This document shows, piece by piece, positions 44,786 to 53,300 of a stretch of DNA of 64,000 nucleotides (positions are counted from its first letter, which is position 1; every line of letters starts with the position of its first letter). The notes beneath the pieces were generated by a model. It did no database searches. It was given only the letters and a program-made list of their open reading frames with translations, and was not told where the DNA came from. The translations under genes and the position numbers were made by a program. Source of the stretch: Lysobacterales bacterium (GTDB lineage: Bacteria > Pseudomonadota > Gammaproteobacteria > Xanthomonadales > Xanthomonadaceae); assembly GCA_019510125.1 (NCBI GenBank), contig JAEKKX010000019.1, forward strand, positions 26,970 through 90,969, read 5' to 3'.

Positions 44786-45571
44786 ATGACCCGTTCCCCC
44801 GCCTCGCGCGCGGCGCGCCTGCCGCGCTACCTGATCCGCTGGCCGATGCTGGCCTGGCACGTGCTGGTCCACCTGCCGATCACCCTGATCCTGATGTCGC
44901 CGCCGCTGGGCGGCATCCGCATCGGCGGCGACCCGCTCAAGCACCGCGCCGTGCGCCTGTGGCAGCGCGGGCTGATGCGGGTGTTCGGCTTCCGCATGCG
45001 TCGCGTCGGCACCCCGCTGCCGGGCGCGGTGATGTTCGTCGCCAACCACGTGAGCTGGATCGACATCGTCGCCCTGCACGGGTTCCGGATGATGGGCTTC
45101 GTCGCCAAGCGCGAGATCGCCTCGTGGCCGGTGGTCGGCTGGCTGGCGACGATGGGCGAGACCATCTACCACCAGCGAGGCAGCCAGGAGTCGCTGGGCG
45201 GCGTGCTCCACGAAATGCTCGCGCGGCTGCGCGACGGCCGCGCGGTCGGCGTGTTCCCCGAAGGCCGCACCCGCGGCGGCGACGCGGTCGGGCCGTTCCA
45301 CGCGCGCATCTTCCTCGCCGCGGTGGAGGCCAACGTGCCGGTGCAGCCGGTCGCCCTGCGCTACGGCGAAGGCGGCGACGCGCAGACCGTGGTCGCGTTC
45401 GGCCCGACCGAGAATTTCGCGCAGAATTTCCTGCGCCTGCTCGGCGAGCCGGCGCGGGTCGCCGACGTGGTGTTCCTCGAACCGATCCTGCCCGGCGACG
45501 CCGAAGGCCGGCGTCGCCTCGCCGAAACCGCGCGCAGCCGGATCGTCGCGGCGATGGGCCAGGCCGACTGA
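44786..45571 (+). CDS. 1-acyl-glycerol-phosphate acyltransferase family (PlsC-like)
   Basis: The 261-residue membrane-associated enzyme has an N-terminal hydrophobic anchor (about 18-38). The acyltransferase motif I NHVSWID (H-x4-D) is followed by motif II-like YHQRGSQ and motif III FPEGRTRGG. It is similar to PlsC and ornithine-lipid (OlsA) acyltransferases; which one cannot be told by sequence. It follows the thioesterase gene closely. Confidence 0.88.
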   Translation: MTRSPASRAARLPRYLIRWPMLAWHVLVHLPITLILMSPPLGGIRIGGDPLKHRAVRLWQRGLMRVFGFRMRRVGTPLPGAVMFVANHVSWIDIVALHGFRMMGFVAKREIASWPVVGWLATMGETIYHQRGSQESLGGVLHEMLARLRDGRAVGVFPEGRTRGGDAVGPFHARIFLAAVEANVPVQPVALRYGEGGDAQTVVAFGPTENFAQNFLRLLGEPARVADVVFLEPILPGDAEGRRRLAETARSRIVAAMGQAD

Positions 45572-45600
45572 CGCAGCCCGCGCTTTTCGCAGGAGCGATT

Positions 45601-45682
45601 CGTAGGAGCGACGTGAGTCGCGACCACGGGCTTTCCGGACGCGCTGCAGGGTCTTCGGGTCGCGACTCACGTCGCTCCTACG
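45601..45682. repeat. REP-like long palindrome
   Basis: A 25-bp arm (45601-45625, CGTAGGAGCGACGTGAGTCG...) is repeated perfectly inverted at 45658-45682, with a 32-base loop. GTAGGAGCGAC...GTCGCGACC palindromes are abundant intergenic repeats in Xanthomonadaceae. A partial extra copy of the core lies just before it (about 45589-45600). Confidence 0.9.
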
Positions 45683-45739
45683 AGAGCAGGGAGGGGCGTT
45701 TCCGCGGGCGCCGTCGAATCCTTTTGCGCACCCGCAGCG

Positions 45740-45745
45740 TATCCT
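45740..45745 (+). promoter_or_regulatory. -10-like hexamer, leaderless promoter candidate
   Basis: TATCCT ends 7 bases before the YheT-type hydrolase ATG at 45753, the same hexamer and spacing as at 44286. Confidence 0.5.
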
Positions 45746-45752
45746 CACCGGC

Positions 45753-46769
45753 ATGCCCCCGCCGACGATCCTCCAGTCCCCCTATCGCCCGCCGCTGTGG
45801 CTGCGCAGTCCGCACGTCCAGTCGATCCTGGCGACCAGTCCGCTGCGCCGCGCGCGCGGCGCGCTGCTGCTCAGGCGCTGCGGCGCGGTGCACGCGCCGT
45901 ACATCGTCGACGGCGGCGACGGCGTGCGCCTGGAGGGGGTGCACAGCCGCATGCCCGACGCGGAACCGCGCGGACTGGCGCTGCTGCTGCACGGCTGGGA
46001 AGGCAGCATCGAATCGAGCTACATGCGGATGACCGCGGCGCACCTGCTGCGCGCGGGCTTCGAGGTGTTCCGGCTCAACTTCCGCGACCACGGCGACACC
46101 CACCACCTCAACCAGGCGCTGTTCCACTCCAACCGCATCGACGAAGTGGTGCACGCCGCGGTCGACATCGCCGACCGCTTCCTGGCCGGCGCCGCGCGGC
46201 CGATGGTGGTCGCGGGCTATTCGCTGGGCGGCAACTTCGCGCTCCGCGTCGCTCTGCGCGCCCCGGCGGCGGGCCTGCCGCTGGCACGGGTGGCGGCGGT
46301 CTGCCCGCTGCTGGACCCGGGCGTGACCATGACCCGCATGGAACAGGTGATGCCGTTCTACATGCGCTACTTCGAGCGGAGCTGGCGGCAGTCGCTGCGG
46401 CGCAAGCGCGACACCTTCCCCGAGTACTACGACTTCGACGACCGCATCCTGCGCCTGCGCATGCGCGAGCTCACCCGCTGGCTGGTCGAGCGGCACACCG
46501 ACTTCGACACGCTCGACGACTATTTCAACGGCTACTCGATCGCCGGCGACCGCCTCGCCTCGCTGCGGATGCCGGCCGACCTGCTGACCGCGGCCGACGA
46601 CCCGGTGATCCCGGTCGAGGAGTTCCACGCGCTGCGGATGCCGGCCCACGCGGCGATCGAGATCGCCGACCACGGCGGCCACTGCGGGTTCCTCGACGGC
46701 GTGCGCCTGGACGGGTACGCCGAGCGCTGGGTGACGGCGCGGCTGTCGGCGGCGCTGGCGCCGGCCTGA
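45753..46769 (+). CDS. YheT-family alpha/beta hydrolase (COG0429)
   Basis: The 338-residue product opens with the YheT hallmark SPYRPPLWLRSPHVQSILAT. LLLHGWEGSIESSYMR, FRLNFRDHGD and the nucleophile elbow GYSLGGNF follow; Asp in TAADDPVIP and His in DHGGHCGF complete the triad. It is a cytoplasmic hydrolase related to E. coli YheT and eukaryotic ABHD1/3; substrate unknown, possibly lipid. Confidence 0.92.
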   Translation: MPPPTILQSPYRPPLWLRSPHVQSILATSPLRRARGALLLRRCGAVHAPYIVDGGDGVRLEGVHSRMPDAEPRGLALLLHGWEGSIESSYMRMTAAHLLRAGFEVFRLNFRDHGDTHHLNQALFHSNRIDEVVHAAVDIADRFLAGAARPMVVAGYSLGGNFALRVALRAPAAGLPLARVAAVCPLLDPGVTMTRMEQVMPFYMRYFERSWRQSLRRKRDTFPEYYDFDDRILRLRMRELTRWLVERHTDFDTLDDYFNGYSIAGDRLASLRMPADLLTAADDPVIPVEEFHALRMPAHAAIEIADHGGHCGFLDGVRLDGYAERWVTARLSAALAPA

Positions 46770-46849
46770 GGCCGGGCGCGCGGCGTCGCGGCCGTTCGGC
46801 AGTAGAATACGGGCGTTCCCGGATCAAGCCTGATCCGCACGTGACGATC

Positions 46850-48928
46850 ATGCATAACCAGATTACCGACGCGCTCCAGCGCGGCGACCATGAGGAGGCG
46901 CTGCGCCTCGCGCGGCAATTCGTGGCGGATGCGCCCCACGACGGCAAGGCCCACGTGATGCTCGCCCGCGTCGAGCGCGCGGCCGGCGAATACGAAGAAG
47001 CGCTGGCGTCGATCAATCGCGCCGCGCTGCTGATCCCGGAAGATCCCCGCGTCCACTTCGAGCGCGCCTGGCACCTGCTGCGCAAGCGCAGCTTCACCGC
47101 CGCCGAAGCCGCGCTCAAGCGCAGCACCGACCTCGATCCCAATTCGTTCGAGGCCTACGTGCTGCGCGCGCAGCTTGCGCTGGACCACGACGATTTCGAC
47201 GAGGCCGAGCGGCTGTGCCGGCTGGCCTCGCGGGTGTCGCCGGACCATGCCTGGGTGTCGGTGCTGGAAGGCATGATCGCGCTGCATCGCGGCGACGGCG
47301 CGCGCGCGCAGACGCTGCTGACGTTCGCCTCGAAGGAGCTCAAGAACGACCCGCAGGTGCTGCACGCGCTGGCGTTCGCGCACCTGCAGCAGGGCCAGGT
47401 CGCGTTCGCCGAACAGGCGCTGACGCGGATCGTCGAGATGGCGCCGACCGTCGAGGGCGTGCGCGGGCTGCTGTCGAGCGTGCAGATCCGCCAGGGCCGC
47501 TACGAGGATGCGCGGGCGAGCCTGCAGCGGCTGCTCGACGACCCGGCGGCGTCGACCCCGGCGATCGTGCGCCTGGCGGCGCGCATGGACATCGCGCTCA
47601 AGCGCAACGACAGCGCGATGGCGCTGCTGCGCCAGCGCCTGGCCGAGGACCCGCGCGACGGCGAGGCGTGGCAGCTCATCACCGACCTGTGGCGCCGCGC
47701 CGGCGACCTCGACGATGCGCGCAGGACCATCGACCAGGCGCTGCCGCGCTGCCCGGACTTCGCCGACCTGTGGCGCCTGCGCCTGGCGATCGAACAGGAC
47801 GTCGGCGATGCGACCCGGGCGATCGTCGAGCGCTGGCTCGTCGCCGCGCCGAACGACCGCGCCGCGCTCGAGGCGGCGATGAATTTCCACGAGGCGCACC
47901 GCGACGAGGAAGCCACGCTGGCGCTGGCGCGGCGGCTGCTGGAGGTCGATCCCGGCCACGCGGACGCGAAGAAGCGCCTGCTCGATCGGCTGATCCGCGA
48001 TCGTCCGGACGCGGCCCACCTCAGCATCCGCGCGATGGTCGAGAACGCGCCCGACGAGATGACGAAGCAGGAGCTGCTGCCGTGGCTGGGCTACGCCCAG
48101 GACCGCGCCGAGCTGTACCCGGAGGCGGTGGCGACCTGGACCGCGTTCAACGCGGCGGAAGCGTCGTCGCGCTGGCCGCTGACCGAACCCGGCCCGGCCG
48201 CCGGCCCGTGGCCCGCGCCGGCGGCGGCCGCGCCCGACGCCCCGGGCGTGGCGTTCCTCTCGGGCCTGCCCGGCTCGGGCGTCGAGAAGGTCGCCTCGGT
48301 GATCGGCTACGCGGGCCTGCCGCTGCGCGCCGACCGCTTCGAGCCGGATCCGCCCAAGGACGCCCTGCAGCGGCCCGACGCGTTTTCCGAACTGCGCCGC
48401 GGCGCGATCGCGCCCGAGCAGGTGCTGGCCGAGTGGCGCACCGCGCTGCCCGGCCGCCACGTCGTCAACGGCAGCGTGATCGACTGGCTGCCGTTCTGGG
48501 ACAACGGCCTGCTCAAGGTGCTCGGGCCGCTGCTGCCGCAGGCCATGGTCCTGATCGCCGTCCGCGACCCGCGCGACATGCTGATCGACTGGCTGGCGTT
48601 CGGCAGCGTGGTGCCGTACTGCCTGCCGTCCCCCGCGGAAGCCGCGCGCTGGATGGCGGCCATGCTGCAGCACGCCGTCGTGCTCAAGGACGATCCCGCG
48701 CGGCCCTACGCGATCATCCGCACCGACCATGCCGCGAGCGATCCGTCGGCGTTCGCGCTGCAGATCGGGCGCGCGCTCGGCCTGAGCGAGATCCGGGCGC
48801 CGCTGGCCTCGGTGCTCGGCGGCGAGCGCGTCCCGGCCGGCCATTGGCGGCTGTATGCGTCGGCGCTGGCCGAACCGTTCGCGCTGCTGCAGGATGTGGC
48901 GGTCGCGCTGGGCTATCCGGCGGACTGA
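46850..48928 (+). CDS. TPR protein fused to sulfotransferase-like domain
   Basis: The 692-residue product has about ten tetratricopeptide repeats over residues 1-440 (units such as HVMLARVERAAGEYEEALASINRA). A Pro/Ala linker leads to a C-terminal P-loop domain: FLSGLPGSGVEK at 469-480 resembles the 5'-phosphosulfate loop and VRDPRDMLIDWLA at about 571-583 the 3'-phosphate motif of sulfotransferases. This architecture occurs in bacterial TPR-sulfotransferase proteins with unclear targets. The ATG at 46850 is preferred; GTG at 46841 is in frame. TAGAAT near 46803 may be the -10. Confidence 0.85.
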   Translation: MHNQITDALQRGDHEEALRLARQFVADAPHDGKAHVMLARVERAAGEYEEALASINRAALLIPEDPRVHFERAWHLLRKRSFTAAEAALKRSTDLDPNSFEAYVLRAQLALDHDDFDEAERLCRLASRVSPDHAWVSVLEGMIALHRGDGARAQTLLTFASKELKNDPQVLHALAFAHLQQGQVAFAEQALTRIVEMAPTVEGVRGLLSSVQIRQGRYEDARASLQRLLDDPAASTPAIVRLAARMDIALKRNDSAMALLRQRLAEDPRDGEAWQLITDLWRRAGDLDDARRTIDQALPRCPDFADLWRLRLAIEQDVGDATRAIVERWLVAAPNDRAALEAAMNFHEAHRDEEATLALARRLLEVDPGHADAKKRLLDRLIRDRPDAAHLSIRAMVENAPDEMTKQELLPWLGYAQDRAELYPEAVATWTAFNAAEASSRWPLTEPGPAAGPWPAPAAAAPDAPGVAFLSGLPGSGVEKVASVIGYAGLPLRADRFEPDPPKDALQRPDAFSELRRGAIAPEQVLAEWRTALPGRHVVNGSVIDWLPFWDNGLLKVLGPLLPQAMVLIAVRDPRDMLIDWLAFGSVVPYCLPSPAEAARWMAAMLQHAVVLKDDPARPYAIIRTDHAASDPSAFALQIGRALGLSEIRAPLASVLGGERVPAGHWRLYASALAEPFALLQDVAVALGYPAD

Positions 48929-48956
48929 CTGCGGACCTTCCTTCCGGAACACGACC

Positions 48957-49571
48957 ATGAAGATCGCCAGCGACAGCTTCGAGCACGGCAAGCGCATCCC
49001 CGCCGAATTCGCCATGGGCACGCCCGAAGGCTTCGGCGGCAACCGCAATCCGCACCTGCGCTGGGACGACGCGCCGGCCGGCACGCGGTCGTTCGCGCTG
49101 CTGTGCATCGACACCGACGCGCCGACCGACGGCGCGCTGGTCGCCGACGCGGCGACGCCCATCCCGGTGGACCACCCGCGCGGCGACTTCGTCCACTGGG
49201 CGATGGTCGACATCCCCGCCGACGTGCGCGAGATCGCCGCCGGCAGCGCCAGCGACGGCGTCAGCGCGAAGGGCAATCCGGCGCCCGGCGGCCCGGCGGG
49301 CGCGCGCCACGGCCTGAACGACTACACCGGCTGGTTCGCCGGCGACGCGGACATGGGCGGCGACTATCGCGGCTACGACGGCCCGTACCCGCCGGCCCAC
49401 GACCTGCGCCTGCACCGCTATTTCTTCCGCGTGTTCGCGCTGGACGCGGCCCGCCTGGACCTGCCCGCGCGCTTCACCGCCGGCGACGTGTTCCGCGCCA
49501 TGCACGGCCACGTCCTGGCCGAGGCGGCGACCTACGGCACCTACGCGCTCAACGCGTCGGTCGCCGGCTGA
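48957..49571 (+). CDS. YbhB/YbcL PEBP-family protein
   Basis: The 204-residue product belongs to the phosphatidylethanolamine-binding/Raf-kinase-inhibitor-like family. It has NPHLRWDDAPAGTRSFALLCIDTDAP, HWAMVDIPADVREIA, and YRGYDGPYPPAHDLRLHRYFFRVFALD, which form the ligand pocket. No signal peptide. Its bacterial role is unknown. It lies 28 bases after the TPR gene. Confidence 0.92.
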   Translation: MKIASDSFEHGKRIPAEFAMGTPEGFGGNRNPHLRWDDAPAGTRSFALLCIDTDAPTDGALVADAATPIPVDHPRGDFVHWAMVDIPADVREIAAGSASDGVSAKGNPAPGGPAGARHGLNDYTGWFAGDADMGGDYRGYDGPYPPAHDLRLHRYFFRVFALDAARLDLPARFTAGDVFRAMHGHVLAEAATYGTYALNASVAG

Positions 49572-49587
49572 AACGGGCGGCGCGTCG

Positions 49588-50085
49588 ATGGAGCCCCAGG
49601 ATCCCTACCGTGCCCCGCAATCGCGGGTCGATGCGGCGCTGCCGCAGGAGCGTCTGGCGATCGAGGCCGCCGGCCGCTGGCGCCGGTTCTTCAACTGGGC
49701 GATCGACTACGCCTGCTTCACCCTGCTGGCGATCGCCCTGCTGATACCCTACACGGTGTGGCTGGCCGTCAACGGCGACGAGGCCGGGCTGGCGGCGATG
49801 GAGCAGCCCAACCTCCTGCGCGACTACGGCATCGGCATCCTCGCCATGCTGCTGTACTACGTGCCGATGGAGGGGCTGTTCGGGTTCACCGTCGGCAAAC
49901 TGGTCACCGGCACCCGCGTCGTGAACGCGCAGGGCGGACGCCCGAGCTGGGGACAGGTGTTCGGCCGCACCCTCTGCCGGCTGATCCCGTTCGAGCCGTT
50001 CTCGCTGTTCTTCTCGAAGGACGGCGAAGTCCGCGGCTGGCACGACGGCATCCCGAAGACCTGGGTGGTCCGCCGGCGCCGCTGA
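49588..50085 (+). CDS. RDD family membrane protein
   Basis: The 165-residue product has the RDD pattern: RWRRFFNWAIDYACFTLLAIALLIP (Arg and Asp around the first membrane segment), a second segment GIGILAMLLYYVPMEGLFG, and FTVGKLVTGTRVVNAQG, with Gly-Lys of the family's GxTxGK motif. It is 16 bases after the PEBP gene. RDD proteins are mostly uncharacterised. The following 265 bases (50086-50350) hold no gene; a TAGGCT -10-like box at about 50246 may serve the effector gene. Confidence 0.88.
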   Translation: MEPQDPYRAPQSRVDAALPQERLAIEAAGRWRRFFNWAIDYACFTLLAIALLIPYTVWLAVNGDEAGLAAMEQPNLLRDYGIGILAMLLYYVPMEGLFGFTVGKLVTGTRVVNAQGGRPSWGQVFGRTLCRLIPFEPFSLFFSKDGEVRGWHDGIPKTWVVRRRR

Positions 50086-50350
50086 GCCGGCCGGGCGGCG
50101 GGCTCGCCGTCGGCGGCCGGTCGTCCGCGCCCCCTGTCGTCCCGGCCACGCGCCGGTCGCGCGGGGGCCTGTGCGCGCATCTCTCGAAATTCTCTCGCCC
50201 CCGTCTCGCGTGATGGAAGTCACGATTCGCGGGTGACCCGCTCCCCTAGGCTCGCCGCGTGTTTCCCCCGCCGCGCGGTCGGTCCGCGGCCAGCCCCGTC
50301 CGGCGTGGCCCGCGCATCCCCGGTCGTCGCGCGCACGACGCAAGGATGTC

Positions 50351-53300
50351 ATGAGCGAATCCCCCACGCTGGTCGCCCAGAACGCACCGCCGCCGCGCAG
50401 CACCGCCCCGAGCCTGGTCCCCGACGAGTGGGGCGGCAGCGACCTCGACAACCCCGAATGGTCGCGGCTCGACTTCCAGGCCGCGCGGGCCAACGTCCAA
50501 CTGATCCGCCAGGTCGTGCAGTCGCGCGGCGGCGATCCCGACGAGACCGGCGCCCTCGTCGGCGGCGCGCTGCGGCAACTGGCCGACCGCGCTCCGTTCG
50601 GCCACGTCGGCAACGCCTTCCTCTACGGCGCGACCGGGGTCCTGCTCGAACGCGCCAACGCGATGTCGCCGGGCGATTTCAACCAGTACCTGCGCACCCT
50701 CGACCATCGCCAGAACCCGATCAACCTGTTCGAGCGCACGCCGCTGGACCGGCTGACCGACGACGCCAAGCAGGCGACGGCGCGCCACATCCAGCAGACC
50801 GGCGGGCAGCAGTCCTTCCGGCTGTTCGGCGCGATGGAAGGCCAGAACGGCCCGCTGGCCTTTTCCGCCGGCGCGGCCGACGCGGTGGCCGAGAACTACG
50901 GCCGCGGTGCCCGCGACCTGCTGGCCATCGCCGCCAATCCGCTGGAGGCCGGCCGCCAGTTCACCAATCTCGCCACTTCCGTCGACCGCCTGCCGCAGGC
51001 GGTGCAGGAGGCGTATCGCCAACTGCAGACCGAGATCGGCCGCTGGAACGAATCGGACTACCGCAAGGGCTACATCAGCGGCCAGGCGGTGATCACCGCG
51101 ATCGACGTGCGCGATACGGTCGAGTCCGTCGGCCGGCTGGGCGCGCTCGCCGCGGAAATGCGCGCCGGGCGCATCCACGGCATCGCCGACGCGATGGAGG
51201 TGCTCGAGCACGGCCGCCCGCGCAACCGCAGCGACGGCGAGGCCCCGGCGTCGTCGCGTCCGGGGCGCGAGCCGGAGCTTTCGCCGGGTGCGCGCAACCG
51301 CGTGCCCGACGCGCCGCCGACGGTCGACCCGGTGGCGACGCCGGCCGGCCGCCAGCGCCTGCCCGACGCCGACCAGGCACGCCTGATCACCAACGCCTTC
51401 GGTTTCGACGGCGCGCTGGGCCGCGCGCTCGACGGCGAGATCGTCCGCTGGGCGCAGGGCCGCCCCGGCAACGCGATCGAGAACCTGCGCAACAGCCCGG
51501 AGCTGCTCTACGGCCGCGGCAACGGCGACATCGGCCTGATCGGCAACGCCTACCTGCGCGCGGCGGACATCCCCGACGCGGACCTGCCGGCCGCCCGGCG
51601 CGCGCTCGGCGAGATCCGCGACGCCATGGGCGGCCGCAGCGGCGCCGACTACGCGCGGCTGTACGACGACCTGATGGTGCCGGGCAGCCAGAGTCGCCGC
51701 TATTTCGACGGCCTGGTCGAGCACGCCCGCGGCGAACTCCGGATCGAGGGCCTGCGCGAGCGTTCGGTCGCCAACGCGGTGGTGATCGACGCCGCCGGAC
51801 AGCCGCAGCAGGTGTTCGCGACCGCGCGGCGCCCCGAGACGGTCGAACTGCAGGCCGGCAACGAGCGCTTCGTCGCCGAGATCCGCACCGCGACCGCCGG
51901 CGGCGGGCAGACCTACGTCGGCTGGGGCACCAATGAACGCTGGTATCCGTTCCAGGACGGCGACCGGGTGTTCAACGCCGACGGCTCGATCAATCGCGAG
52001 CGCGCGGCGCAGGCGATCATGAACGACCTCAACACCGGCAGCGCCCAGCGCGACGCGCTGCTGCCCTACGACGCCTGGCAGCAACGCCGGATCGAGGAGC
52101 AGCGGCTGGGCTCGGTCGGCAATGCGGTGGTGATCGACGGCAACGGCGATCCGCGCCGGATCGTCGCCACCGCGGGCAGCGGCGAGGCGGTGGAGATCGT
52201 CGGCGCCGACCGGCAGCGGCGGATGATCGAGATCCGCGACGGCCAGACCGCCGACGGCCAGCGCTACCTCGGCTTCGGCACCAACGACCAGTGGTATCCG
52301 TTCCCCGGCGACCGCGGCATCACCCGGCCCGACGGCAGCCTCGACGCCGAGGCCGCGCGCGCATACATCACCGCCCAGGCCCGGGCCGGCAACATCAACC
52401 GCGCGGCGATGGTGCCGGGCGACCAGTGGGACGCGACCCATGGCCGGATCGGCAACGACGGCCTCGACCAGGCGCTGCAGCCGGTGCCGCAGGGCGCCTC
52501 GCGCGATCGCGTGCAGGAAGCGCCGACGCCCGGGCAGCGCAACGAGACCCCGACGTCGACGCCCGATCGCACGCCGCCGGTCGAGACGCCGCCGCAGCGC
52601 ACGCCGGACGGGACACCGCAGACGCCGCAGCAGCAGCGCACGCCCCCCCCGGACGCCACGGACCGGACGCCCCGCGAAACCGCCGAAGGCGGCCAGCGCC
52701 AGCTCCCGCCGTCCTCGCAGCCGAACGATCCGCTGCTGCCGTTCCACGCCATCGAGCGCGAGCAGCGCATGCGCGCGCCCGAGCCGCTGGTCGCGCCCGG
52801 CGGCCAGCGCTTCGACGTGATGGGCGTGGACGAGTCCGGCCGCCTGCGGCTGCGCCCGGAGGGCCAGCGCGTGGACGCGCTGCCGGCCGAGGCGATGTTC
52901 GAGATGCGGCCGAGCACGCCGCAGACGCTCGCGCAGCCGGGCAACGCGGTGCGCTACGAACGCGAGCCGTGGATCACTGCCGGCCGCAACGACCAGGGCG
53001 TCGTGCTGCGCGATCCGCAGAACGCCGAACGCACGGTCGTCGTGCCCGATGCGCGCGCCGGGGAGATCGCCACCCCGGTCGGCCGCGAGGTCAGCTATCA
53101 GGGCGAGACGTGGCGCTTCCAGGCGCTGCAGTCGCCCGGCTGGCAGCCGGGCGTGGACCGGCGCGGCTTCCAGTTGGTCGATCCGGCGAATCCCGAGCGC
53201 AGCGTCTTCGTGCCGGAGAACCGCGCCGTCGACATCCGCATGCGCCTGGGCGAGGACGGCGAGTACCGCTTCGGAGACGTGCGCCACGGCGTCATCCGGC

